Shown here one piece after another: positions 42,521 to 50,501 of a stretch of 64,000 nucleotides of DNA. Each line of letters opens with the position of its first letter. Position 1 is the stretch's first letter. Under the pieces are notes generated by a model. It was not told the DNA's origin and searched no databases. It saw only the letters and a list, made by a program, of their open reading frames with translations. The position numbers and the translations under genes were made by a program. Source of the stretch: Aquilutibacter rugosus (GTDB taxonomy: Bacteria > Pseudomonadota > Gammaproteobacteria > Xanthomonadales > Xanthomonadaceae); contig NZ_JAZHBO010000002.1 of the NCBI RefSeq assembly GCF_036541335.1, positions 248,001-312,000 on the forward strand, written 5' to 3'.

Positions 42521-44395
42521 ATGTCATTAGTTGCCTTTCAGAACGTAATTTTCGCCGTCGGCGGTCCTCCGCTGCTGGATAACGCCCAGTTCACTCTCGA
42601 GCGCGGCGAGCGCGTCGCGGTCATTGGCCGTAACGGAGCCGGTAAATCCACCTTCCTCAAGTTAATCGCCGGCGAGCATCGCCCCGACGAGGGTGAGGTG
42701 CGCGTGCAGACGGGCGTGCGCATCTCCCGCCTGGAGCAGGAAGTCCCGAATGACTGGCAAGGGCCGGTATTCGATGTAGTGGCGCAGGGCCTTGGCGATG
42801 TCGGTGGTCTGCTGGCGCGCTGGCACGATATCAGCCACGACCCCGATCCGGACTTGTCGGAGATGGCCTCGCTGCAGACACAGATCGAAGAGATCGGCGG
42901 CTGGGAACTGGAACGTCGCGTCGAACAGGCACTGCAACGGGTAGAGCTCGACGGCGAACTCGACATGCAATCGCTGTCCGGTGGTATGAAGCGTCGCGTC
43001 GGTCTGGCGCGTGCGTTGGTACAGAATCCGGACGTCCTGCTGCTCGACGAACCGACTAACCATTTGGATCTCGAATCCATTCAGTGGCTCGAAAAATTTC
43101 TGCTCAACTGGCCCGGTGCCACTGTCTTTATTACCCACGACCGACGCTTCCTGCGGTCATTGGCAACGCGCATTGTGGAAATCGACCGCGGTGAACTGAG
43201 CTCTTGGCCCGGCGATTACGCCAACTTTTTGCGCCGTCGCGATGAGCGCATGCATGCGCAGGCACAGGAGCAGGCGCGTTTTGACAAACTGCTCGCCCAG
43301 GAAGAAGTCTGGATCCGGCAGGGTATCAAGGCCCGTCGCACCCGTGACGAAGGCCGTGTTCGCCGTCTCAAGGCCATGCGCGATGAACGCAGCCAGCGCC
43401 GTAACGCGCAAGGTAACGTGCGGATGGAAATCTCGTCGGCACAGGGATCCGGCAAGCGTGTCTTCCTGCTCGACAACGTCACCCACGGCTTTAGCGATCG
43501 TTGTCTGATTCGCGATTTCAGCTCCACGGTGCTGCGCGGCGACCGCATTGGTCTAGTCGGCCCCAACGGTACCGGCAAGTCCACGCTGATCAAGCTGCTG
43601 CTTGGGCAAATGCAGCCCGATCAGGGACAGATCACTATTGGTACGCAATTGCAGGTGGCGTATTTCGATCAGTACCGTTCGATCCTGCGCGAGGACTGGA
43701 ACGCACTCGAAAACGTCGCCGAAGGTCGTGACTTTGTGGAGATCAACGGCGCGCGCAAGCATCCGATCGGTTATCTGCAGGAGTTCCTGTTCAGCCCCGA
43801 GCGTGCCCGCGCACCGATCTCCGCGTTGTCGGGCGGTGAGCGCAATCGTCTGCTGTTGGCTAAGTTGTTTGCTCAGCCTTCGAACCTGCTGGTGATGGAC
43901 GAACCCACCAACGATCTCGATGTCGAAACGCTCGAACTGCTCGAAGAACTGCTGGCCGATTACTCGGGCACCTTGCTGCTGGTCAGCCATGACCGCGAAT
44001 TCCTCGACAACGTCACCACCCAGCTGTGGGTGTTCGAAGGCGATGGCCAGATCACCGAAGTGGTCGGCGGTTACGAGGATTGGGAGCGTCAGGCCAAAGC
44101 GCGCGAGAACGCCGCCGCTAGCGCTTCGAGCAAACCGCAAGCCGCTGCGACGGTTACATCGAGTGCGGTCAACGAGACGCCCAAGCGCAAGCTCAGCTAC
44201 AAAGAGCAGCGCGAACTGGAGCAGTTGCCGCCGGTTATTGATGGCCTGGAACAGCAGATTGCGCAGCTGACCGCGCAATTGTCCGATCCGGCGATTTTCG
44301 GCGATCCTGCGGCGCTGCGCCGGGTCAGTGAGACGCTAGAGGCCGCTCAGGCGGAGCTGGATGCCGCCTATGCACGGTGGACCGAGCTTGAATAA
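42521..44395 (+). CDS. uup: ABC-F family ATPase Uup
   Basis: This 624-residue soluble ABC-F protein acts on the ribosome and, in E. coli, affects precise excision of transposons. It has two ATPase domains: Walker A GRNGAGKST and GPNGTGKST, signatures LSGGMKRRVGLARAL and LSGGERNRLLLAKLF, Walker B LLLDEPTNHLD and LVMDEPTNDLD. A linker separates the domains, and a C-terminal coiled coil follows (after KRKLSYKEQRELEQL), a feature of Uup that binds DNA. I start at ATG 42521 because the conserved strand begins there; the long frame upstream lies inside selO. Confidence 0.96.
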   Translation: MSLVAFQNVIFAVGGPPLLDNAQFTLERGERVAVIGRNGAGKSTFLKLIAGEHRPDEGEVRVQTGVRISRLEQEVPNDWQGPVFDVVAQGLGDVGGLLARWHDISHDPDPDLSEMASLQTQIEEIGGWELERRVEQALQRVELDGELDMQSLSGGMKRRVGLARALVQNPDVLLLDEPTNHLDLESIQWLEKFLLNWPGATVFITHDRRFLRSLATRIVEIDRGELSSWPGDYANFLRRRDERMHAQAQEQARFDKLLAQEEVWIRQGIKARRTRDEGRVRRLKAMRDERSQRRNAQGNVRMEISSAQGSGKRVFLLDNVTHGFSDRCLIRDFSSTVLRGDRIGLVGPNGTGKSTLIKLLLGQMQPDQGQITIGTQLQVAYFDQYRSILREDWNALENVAEGRDFVEINGARKHPIGYLQEFLFSPERARAPISALSGGERNRLLLAKLFAQPSNLLVMDEPTNDLDVETLELLEELLADYSGTLLLVSHDREFLDNVTTQLWVFEGDGQITEVVGGYEDWERQAKARENAAASASSKPQAAATVTSSAVNETPKRKLSYKEQRELEQLPPVIDGLEQQIAQLTAQLSDPAIFGDPAALRRVSETLEAAQAELDAAYARWTELE

Positions 44396-44437
44396 ACTGT
44401 ATTTGCAATCCCTGACTCTAAGAGGCGCCGCCAGTTC

Positions 44438-45034
44438 ATGATGACCTTACTGATCATTGCCGTGACCGTTCTTGTTTCCGTCCTGGCCATGAAGAACCAA
44501 CGTCTGATGGATCGCCTGGTGTTCTGGGTTCATGCCATTCGACGCAACCACCAGTGGGATCGTTTCGTCACCCACGGCTTTGTCCACGCCGACTTTTCGC
44601 ATCTGGCGTTCAACATGATCACGCTGTTCTTCTTCGGGCAGTTTGTTGAGCGTATTGTCAGTGCGCGTCTGGGCTCGTTTGGCTTTCTGCTGTTCTATCT
44701 GAGTGCGATTGTAGTGGCCATCGTGCCCACCTATCTCAAGCACCGAAACCAGGCCAACTACATGAGCCTGGGCGCCTCCGGCGCGGTGTCGGCTATGACC
44801 ATGGTGTTCGCGCTGGTTAATCCGTGGTCGCTGATTTTTGTGTTTTTCATTCCGGTGCCGGCCATTATTTACGCGGCTCTGTTTATCGGTTACTCGATCT
44901 GGCGTGATCGCCAGCAAGGTGACAACGTCAATCACAACGCCCACTTGGCGGGTGCCCTGTACGGCATCCTGTTCATGCTGCTGCTGGAGCCCGGCCTGGT
45001 CGGAAACTTCCTCGGCAAGCTGCTGAACCCTTAA
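44438..45034 (+). CDS. Rhomboid family intramembrane serine protease
   Basis: This 198-residue protein has six hydrophobic segments. The rhomboid active site is complete: catalytic Ser in LGASGAVSAM (TM4), His in HNAHLAGALYG (TM6), and the HLAFNM segment in TM2 that supplies the oxyanion His and Asn. No N-terminal cytoplasmic domain is present, so it is a minimal GlpG core-type enzyme. AAGAGG lies upstream of ATG 44438. Substrates are unknown. It may be co-transcribed with uup (42 bp gap) and the small acetyltransferase gene downstream. Confidence 0.92.
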   Translation: MMTLLIIAVTVLVSVLAMKNQRLMDRLVFWVHAIRRNHQWDRFVTHGFVHADFSHLAFNMITLFFFGQFVERIVSARLGSFGFLLFYLSAIVVAIVPTYLKHRNQANYMSLGASGAVSAMTMVFALVNPWSLIFVFFIPVPAIIYAALFIGYSIWRDRQQGDNVNHNAHLAGALYGILFMLLLEPGLVGNFLGKLLNP

Positions 45035-45063
45035 GATCATAGATTCAGATCGGGAGAGATCGA

Positions 45064-45336
45064 ATGAATACCATTGAACATCGTCCGCAGGAATCGCGTT
45101 TCGTTACAGTTGTCGAAGGCATCGAGGCCGAGTTGAACTACACGGAGCTCGGCGGCGTTATGCACATCACGCACACGGGCGTCCCTTCGGAGATCGGTGG
45201 CCGCGGCATCGCCGGGCAGCTGGTCAAGTCCGCATTTGAACACGCACGCAGTGCGAATCTCAAAGTGTCTCCGGATTGCACCTATGCCGAAGCATGGATT
45301 GCCAAGCATCCCGACTACAATGATTTGGTGGTCTGA
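45064..45336 (+). CDS. Small GNAT-like N-acetyltransferase (YjdJ type)
   Basis: The 90-residue product has the compact GNAT fold of PF14542 proteins. It has ELNYTELGGVMHITHTGVP, the acetyl-CoA loop GGRGIAGQLVKSAFEHARS and the end CTYAEAWIAKHPDYNDLV. These proteins resemble mammalian NATD1; the substrates are unknown. GGGAGA precedes the ATG. Its stop codon TGA directly abuts the TTG start of rluF, which suggests translational coupling. Confidence 0.9.
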   Translation: MNTIEHRPQESRFVTVVEGIEAELNYTELGGVMHITHTGVPSEIGGRGIAGQLVKSAFEHARSANLKVSPDCTYAEAWIAKHPDYNDLVV

Positions 45337-46083
45337 TTGAGCGATACTCAAGATCCAGGTGCCGCCCCGGTTCGACTGAACAAGTTCATCGCAGGTACCG
45401 GACATTGCTCGCGCCGTGAGGCCGATCGCCTGATTGCCGACGGTCGCGTCAGCGTCAATGGCCAGCGCGCCGGTATCGGCACCGAGGTGACCGAAGCCGA
45501 CCTCATTCTGATCGACGGCCAGCGCCTGATGCCGCGTGCCCGCATTAAGGGCCAGCGTCGCCATGTGTACATTGCGTTGAACAAACCGACCGGTGTCACC
45601 TGTACTACTGACTCCGCGGTCAAAGGCAACATCGTAGATTTTGTCGGTCACGACAAGCGCATATTTCCGATCGGCCGTCTCGATAAAGATAGCGAAGGCC
45701 TGATCCTGCTGACCAGCAACGGCGATATCGTTAACGAGATTCTGCGCGCGGAAAATAAGCTCGAAAAAGAATACCTGGTTGCCGTCAACAACTCCGTGAC
45801 CGATGCATTTTTGCGTGGCATGGCCAAGGGCGTGCCTCTGCACGGGCAAACCACGTTGCCGTGCAAGACCGGCAAGATCGGTCCGGTCGGTTTTCGCATC
45901 GTCCTGGTGCAGGGCTTGAATCGCCAGATTCGCCTGATGGCCGCTCACTTCGGCTATCGGGTCAAGAAGCTGGTGCGGGTGCGCATCGGTAACGTCAAAT
46001 TAGGTCACCTCAAGCTCGGTCAATGGCGCAATCTGACCGATGCCGAGCTGCAGGGTCTGATTCCGTCGCGGACGGAATGGTAA
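45337..46083 (+). CDS. rluF: 23S rRNA pseudouridine synthase RluF
   Basis: RluF isomerises U2604 of 23S rRNA. The 248 residues show an N-terminal S4 RNA-binding domain (VRLNKFIAGTGHCSRREADRL) and the pseudouridine synthase core with the catalytic Asp in GRLDKDSEGLILLTS. The RluF-type QGLNRQIRLMAAHFGYRV segment and the KLVRVRIGNVKLG terminus follow. The start is TTG immediately after the stop of the upstream gene, with GGTGG five bases before; no ATG or GTG is available before the S4 domain. Confidence 0.93.
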   Translation: MSDTQDPGAAPVRLNKFIAGTGHCSRREADRLIADGRVSVNGQRAGIGTEVTEADLILIDGQRLMPRARIKGQRRHVYIALNKPTGVTCTTDSAVKGNIVDFVGHDKRIFPIGRLDKDSEGLILLTSNGDIVNEILRAENKLEKEYLVAVNNSVTDAFLRGMAKGVPLHGQTTLPCKTGKIGPVGFRIVLVQGLNRQIRLMAAHFGYRVKKLVRVRIGNVKLGHLKLGQWRNLTDAELQGLIPSRTEW

Positions 46084-46116
46084 AGTAAGGCCGTCACTGT
46101 CTGTGGAGTTTGGCTC

Positions 46117-46830
46117 TTGAAAGTTGCGTTCATTCCGGTACTGGTAGTTGGCCTGTTGTCTGTAGGCATGGTCGGTTGTGACAGGCAGGATGCGGCGCAG
46201 ACAAGCGCTGCCTCCGCCAATGCGACTCCACTGACCAAACTGCCACCGATTGCCGTGCAACTCAAAGATGTCGCGGACATCACGCCGGCCTATAACGTGG
46301 CCATCAGCTACGATGCGGCGGTCGGGCAGTTCGAGCCGCTGGCCAAGCAGGTCACTGCATTTGCCGATCAGCAGACGGCAGCCTTTAAGTCGGCGTTGGG
46401 GGCCACTCCTGCACCGGTGGGCGATGCAGCGCAACGACCGACCCTGAGTCTGTACATGGTCAGCGTGGCCAATGCGCCAGGTCTGGCCGCCGTAGCCGCT
46501 AACGGCAGCGCCTATACGGGTAAGGGCGCTGCGACGCCCATCGTGCAGCGTTGGGTTTACCTACCGCACACGCAACAGGTGCTGAGCCAGGCACAACTGT
46601 TCCCCGGTACAGCGCTTACCAATGCACTGAAATCCAAGGGTGCAGCGGGCACCGCTGCCGGAATGGAACCGACCTTGGATAGCCAAGGCAAAATCACCGA
46701 GATCCATTTCGTGTATGTGCTGTCGGCCGCCGAGAATGCCGATGACGCAGTCCACAAAATTGCGGTGCCGGCTGCGCAATTGCGCGGCTTCATCGCGCCG
46801 GCCTATCGCGGTCTGCTCGTAAGCAAGTAA
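46117..46830 (+). CDS. Lipoprotein of unknown function
   Basis: The frame starts with TTG 46117 (GGAG at 46104-46107) and gives 237 residues. A lipoprotein signal ends in MVGC, Cys21, followed by Asp, which retains lipoproteins in the inner membrane in E. coli. The mature part starts with an Ala/Ser/Thr-rich linker, then mixed alpha/beta sequence including PTLSLYMVSVANAPGLAAV and QRWVYLPHTQQVLSQAQLFPG. The pattern is reminiscent of DUF3298/RsiV-type domains, but I cannot assign it with confidence. Confidence 0.75.
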   Translation: MKVAFIPVLVVGLLSVGMVGCDRQDAAQTSAASANATPLTKLPPIAVQLKDVADITPAYNVAISYDAAVGQFEPLAKQVTAFADQQTAAFKSALGATPAPVGDAAQRPTLSLYMVSVANAPGLAAVAANGSAYTGKGAATPIVQRWVYLPHTQQVLSQAQLFPGTALTNALKSKGAAGTAAGMEPTLDSQGKITEIHFVYVLSAAENADDAVHKIAVPAAQLRGFIAPAYRGLLVSK

Positions 46831-46856
46831 CGCGGCCGGATTCATTCGCGTAGATC

Positions 46857-47225
46857 TTAAAACGCACCTGCAGAGTTAGTTGCGTCGGTCGGCACTTCCA
46901 TCGCGACATCCCACAGTTCGGCGATCTTTTCCCCTTCAAAGCGATAAATATGCGCGCAGGCGTAGGGCGCCGATGTCGGTGCGTGCTGCACGCGACTGTG
47001 GGTCATCAGGGTGTCGCCGTCTTCCAGAATTCGCAGCACTTCGATTCGGGTCTGCGGGGACTGCAGTGCGGCTTCATGCATTGCCAGCGCAAGCGAATCC
47101 GCATCGGGCGCGAACCACGGGTTGTGATGCACAAATCCCGAACCGGCATACTCCGCAAACGCGGCATGACTGTCGCCCAGTGCGCAACGCGTAATGAAAT
47201 CCTTGACGATGAATTTGCGGTCCAT
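46857..47225 (-). CDS. SnoaL/NTF2-like protein
   Basis: The 122-residue protein from ATG 47225 (MDRKFIVKDFITRCALGD) has the cone-shaped NTF2-like/SnoaL pattern: FVHHNPWFAPDADSLALAM, then ILEDGDTLMTHSRVQH and YRFEGEKIAELWDV. Such proteins are often small-molecule isomerases or ester hydrolases of unknown substrate. The start codon directly follows the T6 tract of the dcp terminator, and the only Shine-Dalgarno (GGAG) lies inside the terminator stem. Expression therefore probably depends on readthrough from dcp, or on a promoter I cannot see. Confidence 0.82.
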   Translation of the reverse strand: MDRKFIVKDFITRCALGDSHAAFAEYAGSGFVHHNPWFAPDADSLALAMHEAALQSPQTRIEVLRILEDGDTLMTHSRVQHAPTSAPYACAHIYRFEGEKIAELWDVAMEVPTDATNSAGAF

Positions 47226-47255
47226 AAAAAAGGCCACTCCGGTGAGGGAGTGGCC
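47226..47255 (-). terminator. Intrinsic terminator of dcp abutting the next start codon
   Basis: A perfect 9-bp stem GGCCACTCC/GGAGTGGCC with a 6-nt loop is followed on the minus strand by six T (47231-47226), then immediately by the ATG of the SnoaL-like gene. It lies 25 bp after the dcp stop. Confidence 0.92.
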
Positions 47256-47280
47256 AGTGTAGCAAAGCGATTTCGGCTGA

Positions 47281-49482
47281 TTACTTGCCGGCGTCGGTGC
47301 TGCCTTCGGTAGTCAGGCCGCGACGTTCCAGCAGCGGCTGGATGTTCGGATCCTGACCGGTGAAGTCACGGTACAGCTGCACCGCATCCTTGGAACCGCC
47401 GCGCGACAGCAGGGCATCGCGGAAGCGTTGGCCGTTAGCCTGGCTCAGGCCGCCGTTGTCCTTAAACCACTTGACGGTACCGGCATCCAGCACTTCGGAC
47501 CAGATGTAGGCGTAGTAGCCTGCGGCATAGCCGCCCATGATGTGGCTGAAGTACGGGGTCTTGTAGCGCGGCGGCACGGCGGTGTAATCCGTGCGGTTGG
47601 CCTTGAGAGCGGCGTCTTCGAACGCGACCACACCCTTGGCATCGGGCAGATCCTTAGCAGCGCGTTGGTGCCAGCTTTGGTCCAGCATTGCAGCGCCCAG
47701 GTACTCAGTCGTGGTGAAGCCCTGGTTGAACTTGCTCGAGGCCAGGACCTTATCCAGCAGTTCCTTCGGCATGGAGGCGCCGGTCTGGTAATGCTTGGCG
47801 TAGTTGGCCAGAATTTCCGGCCAGTCGGCCCACATTTCGTTCACTTGCGACGGGAACTCGACAAAGTCACGCGGCACGCTGGTGCCCGAGAAGGTCGGGT
47901 AGGTCACGTTGGAGAACATGCCGTGCAGTGCATGGCCGAATTCGTGGAAGGTCGTGGTCACTTCGTCCCAGGTCATCAGGGTCGGAGCATTGCCTTCGGG
48001 CTTTTGGATGTTCAGATGGTTTGCGACCACCGGCTTGAAACCGGTCAGCGCGCTTTGATCCACATACGAGTTCATCCATGCACCGCCGCGCTTGGACGCA
48101 CGTGCATACGGGTCAAAGATAAAGATGGCCAGTTGCGAGCCGTCCTTGTCGAACACGTCGTAGACCCAGGTGTCGGGATGATACTTCGGCAGGTCGGTGC
48201 GTTCCTTAAAGGTCAGACCGAATTCCTGATTGGCTGCATAGAACACGCCGTTCTCGAGCACGTTCTTCATTTCGAAGTACGGCTTGAGTTGGGTTTCGTC
48301 AAAGTTGTACTTAGCCTGACGCACCTTTTCGGTGTAGTAGGCCCAGTCCCACGCTTCGAGTGCGAACGTCGGTTCACCCTTGGCCTTTTGCTCGGCATCA
48401 ATCATGGCCTGCAGGTCGGCGCCTTCCTTACGGGCATTGGCGACGGCCGGACCGACCAGCTGATTCAGCATGTCGTTGACGGCTTGCGGCGTCTTGGCGG
48501 TCTGGTTTTGCAGTGCGTAATCGGCATAGGTCGGGAAGCCGAGCAGGGCAGCACGCTCAGCACGCAGCTTGGTGACTTGAGCAATAATGCCGGTGTTGTC
48601 GAAGGCATTGCCGCGCGAACCGCGAGCAACGGACGCCTTGTAAATGCGCTCGCGCAGGGCGCGGTTTTCAAGGTTGGTCAGCGGCGGTTGGCCGGTGGTG
48701 TTGAGCAGCTTGACCAGGTACTTGCCCTTGAGGCCCTTGGTCTCGGCAGCCTTAGCTGCAGCCTTGATTTCGTCTTCGCTCAGGCCCTTGAGTTCTTCGG
48801 CGGTGTCGACCACGACAGCCGAATCATTCACTTCCTTCAGGACGTTTTGCGAGAACTTGGTGCCTAGGTCAGCCAGCTGGCCGTTGATGGACTTGATCTT
48901 GGCCTGATCTGCAGCGCTCAGCTTGGCGCCCGAACGGACAAAGTTTTCGTAATAGCGTTCAACCAGACGGATCTGTTCCGGGTTGAGGCCCGAACTGTTA
49001 CGTGCGTTGTAGACCGTCTCGATGCGTTGGAACAGCTTGGGGTTCAGCGAGATCTTGTCATCGTGAGCAGCGAGCTTGGGCGCGTAGGTTTCGTCGATCT
49101 GGTCGCGCGCCGGATTGGTGTCGGTACCTTGCAGGTTAAAGAACACCGAGGCCGTGCGATACAGGGTGCGACCCGACTTTTCCATCGCGACGATGGTGTT
49201 TTCGAACGTCGGAGCCGCCTTGTTATTGACGATGGCATCGACTTCTTTCAGTTGTTGCGCCATGCCCAGATCAAGTCCCGGACCGAAATCGGAATCCTTG
49301 ATCTTGTCGAATTGCGGGTAATGCAAGGGGAGCGGGCTGTCGGAATTGAAAATGCTGTTCACGGCCTTAGCGGGTTTGGCGGCAGATGCCGACTTGGAGG
49401 ACTTGCGAGTTGCAGCATCGGCTGCGAACGCCGTTGTGGTGCCCAATGCCAGGGCGAGAGCGACGACCAGGGTCTTTTTCAT
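47281..49482 (-). CDS. dcp: Periplasmic peptidyl-dipeptidase (M3 family)
   Basis: This 733-residue M3 zinc metallopeptidase releases C-terminal dipeptides from peptides. A signal peptide (MKKTLVVALALALGTTTAFA) and a Lys/Ala-rich spacer place it in the periplasm. The active site HEFGHALHGMF gives HExxH-type zinc ligands, with the third ligand Glu in FVEFPSQVNEMW downstream. The C-terminal SHIMGGYAAGYYAYIWSEVLD is characteristic of Dcp/oligopeptidase A. It is followed by an efficient terminator placed directly before a SnoaL-like gene. Confidence 0.95.
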   Translation of the reverse strand: MKKTLVVALALALGTTTAFAADAATRKSSKSASAAKPAKAVNSIFNSDSPLPLHYPQFDKIKDSDFGPGLDLGMAQQLKEVDAIVNNKAAPTFENTIVAMEKSGRTLYRTASVFFNLQGTDTNPARDQIDETYAPKLAAHDDKISLNPKLFQRIETVYNARNSSGLNPEQIRLVERYYENFVRSGAKLSAADQAKIKSINGQLADLGTKFSQNVLKEVNDSAVVVDTAEELKGLSEDEIKAAAKAAETKGLKGKYLVKLLNTTGQPPLTNLENRALRERIYKASVARGSRGNAFDNTGIIAQVTKLRAERAALLGFPTYADYALQNQTAKTPQAVNDMLNQLVGPAVANARKEGADLQAMIDAEQKAKGEPTFALEAWDWAYYTEKVRQAKYNFDETQLKPYFEMKNVLENGVFYAANQEFGLTFKERTDLPKYHPDTWVYDVFDKDGSQLAIFIFDPYARASKRGGAWMNSYVDQSALTGFKPVVANHLNIQKPEGNAPTLMTWDEVTTTFHEFGHALHGMFSNVTYPTFSGTSVPRDFVEFPSQVNEMWADWPEILANYAKHYQTGASMPKELLDKVLASSKFNQGFTTTEYLGAAMLDQSWHQRAAKDLPDAKGVVAFEDAALKANRTDYTAVPPRYKTPYFSHIMGGYAAGYYAYIWSEVLDAGTVKWFKDNGGLSQANGQRFRDALLSRGGSKDAVQLYRDFTGQDPNIQPLLERRGLTTEGSTDAGK

Positions 49483-49507
49483 ATTCCGGCTTGTGTCCTT
49501 GCGGTTT

Positions 49508-49523
49508 CTAGTGAATGCACTAG
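49508..49523. repeat. Inverted repeat upstream of dcp
   Basis: CTAGTG-AATG-CACTAG forms a 6-bp perfect inverted repeat centred about 33 bp upstream of the dcp start codon. It could be an operator or a leader hairpin; no family of regulator can be named. Confidence 0.4.
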
Positions 49524-49546
49524 CGTAGCGCAGGCGGGGTGCCTAG

Positions 49547-49570
49547 GACCCCTGACAAAAGTCAGGGGTC
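49547..49570 (-). terminator. Stem-loop after the ferredoxin-NADP reductase gene
   Basis: A perfect 10-bp stem GACCCCTGAC/GTCAGGGGTC with an AAAA loop lies 10 bp beyond the reductase stop codon. No T-tract follows on either strand, so it is a weak terminator or an mRNA-stabilising hairpin. It lies 64 bp upstream of dcp. Confidence 0.55.
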
Positions 49571-49579
49571 GGTCGCTGT

Positions 49580-50374
49580 TTATTTTTCGACGAAGGCCCG
49601 TTCGAATACGTATTGACCCGGGGTGCCGATACGCGGAGCCGCCGTAAAGCCGCGGCTATCCAGCAGTTCGCGGAAATCGGCCAGCATTTGCGGCGAACCG
49701 CACACCATGGCGCGATCGTGCTCGGCGTCGAGCGGATCCAGGCCCAGGGCGGCCATCATTTGGCCATTGCTCATCAGTTCCGTCAGGCGTCCGCGATGGG
49801 ATATGACTTCGACCTCAAAATCATGACGAGTCACGGCCGGGAAGTATTTAAGCTTTTCGCGCACCATGTCGCCGAGGAATTCGTGCTGCGGCAGGACACG
49901 TGTGATGTAGTCGCGATAGCACAGGTCGGTCTCGTAGCGCACACCATGACACAGCACGATGTGGTCGTAGCGCTCATAGGCCTCGGGATCCTTAATAAGC
50001 GACAGCCAAGGGGCAAAACCGGTGCCGGTGCCCAACAGATACAGGTTGCGGCCCGGATGCAGGTCGTGCAGGAGCAGGGTGCCGGTGGGCTTCTTGCCGA
50101 TCAGGATCTTGTCGCCGACCTGGATGTGCTGCAGTCGCGAGGTCAGGGGGCCATTCTCGACCTTGATCGAGAAGAACTCCATGTGTTCCTCCCAGTTGGC
50201 ACTGGCAATGGAATAGGCGCGCATCAGCGGGCGGCCTTCGACCTCAAGGCCAATCATCACGAACTGGCCATTTTCAAAACGAAAACCCGGATCGCGGGTG
50301 GTCGTAAAGCTGAAATAGGCATCAGTCCAATGGTGGACGCCGGTGACGGTGGCAGTTCCAAATGCAGCGGACAT
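49580..50374 (-). CDS. fpr: Ferredoxin/flavodoxin-NADP+ reductase
   Basis: This FAD enzyme exchanges electrons between NADPH and ferredoxin or flavodoxin. The 264 residues from ATG 50374 contain the FAD motif RAYSIAS, the diphosphate-binding KKPTGTLLL and the NADP site LGTGTGFAPWLSL. VCGSPQML and the C-terminal YVFERAFVEK, the bacterial subclass tail that stacks on the flavin, complete it. In E. coli Fpr can supply electrons for IspG-type Fe-S enzymes. It is divergent from the fumarase gene. Confidence 0.94.
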   Translation of the reverse strand: MSAAFGTATVTGVHHWTDAYFSFTTTRDPGFRFENGQFVMIGLEVEGRPLMRAYSIASANWEEHMEFFSIKVENGPLTSRLQHIQVGDKILIGKKPTGTLLLHDLHPGRNLYLLGTGTGFAPWLSLIKDPEAYERYDHIVLCHGVRYETDLCYRDYITRVLPQHEFLGDMVREKLKYFPAVTRHDFEVEVISHRGRLTELMSNGQMMAALGLDPLDAEHDRAMVCGSPQMLADFRELLDSRGFTAAPRIGTPGQYVFERAFVEK

Positions 50375-50501
50375 GGGCGGGTGGAGCTCCAAAGCGGTTC
50401 AAATTCAGGACGCACTATTGTACCAACGCAACCGTACGAAGGCGGTCATGGCGCCGCGCGGGTGTAAAATGGAGGGCTGATTTCCCCGATAGCCTTGACT
50501 C

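Noticed and set aside
47428..48867. 479-codon plus-strand ORF opposite dcp
   Set aside because: It is antisense to a complete M3 peptidase with active-site motif; no ribosome-binding site, signal or family pattern.
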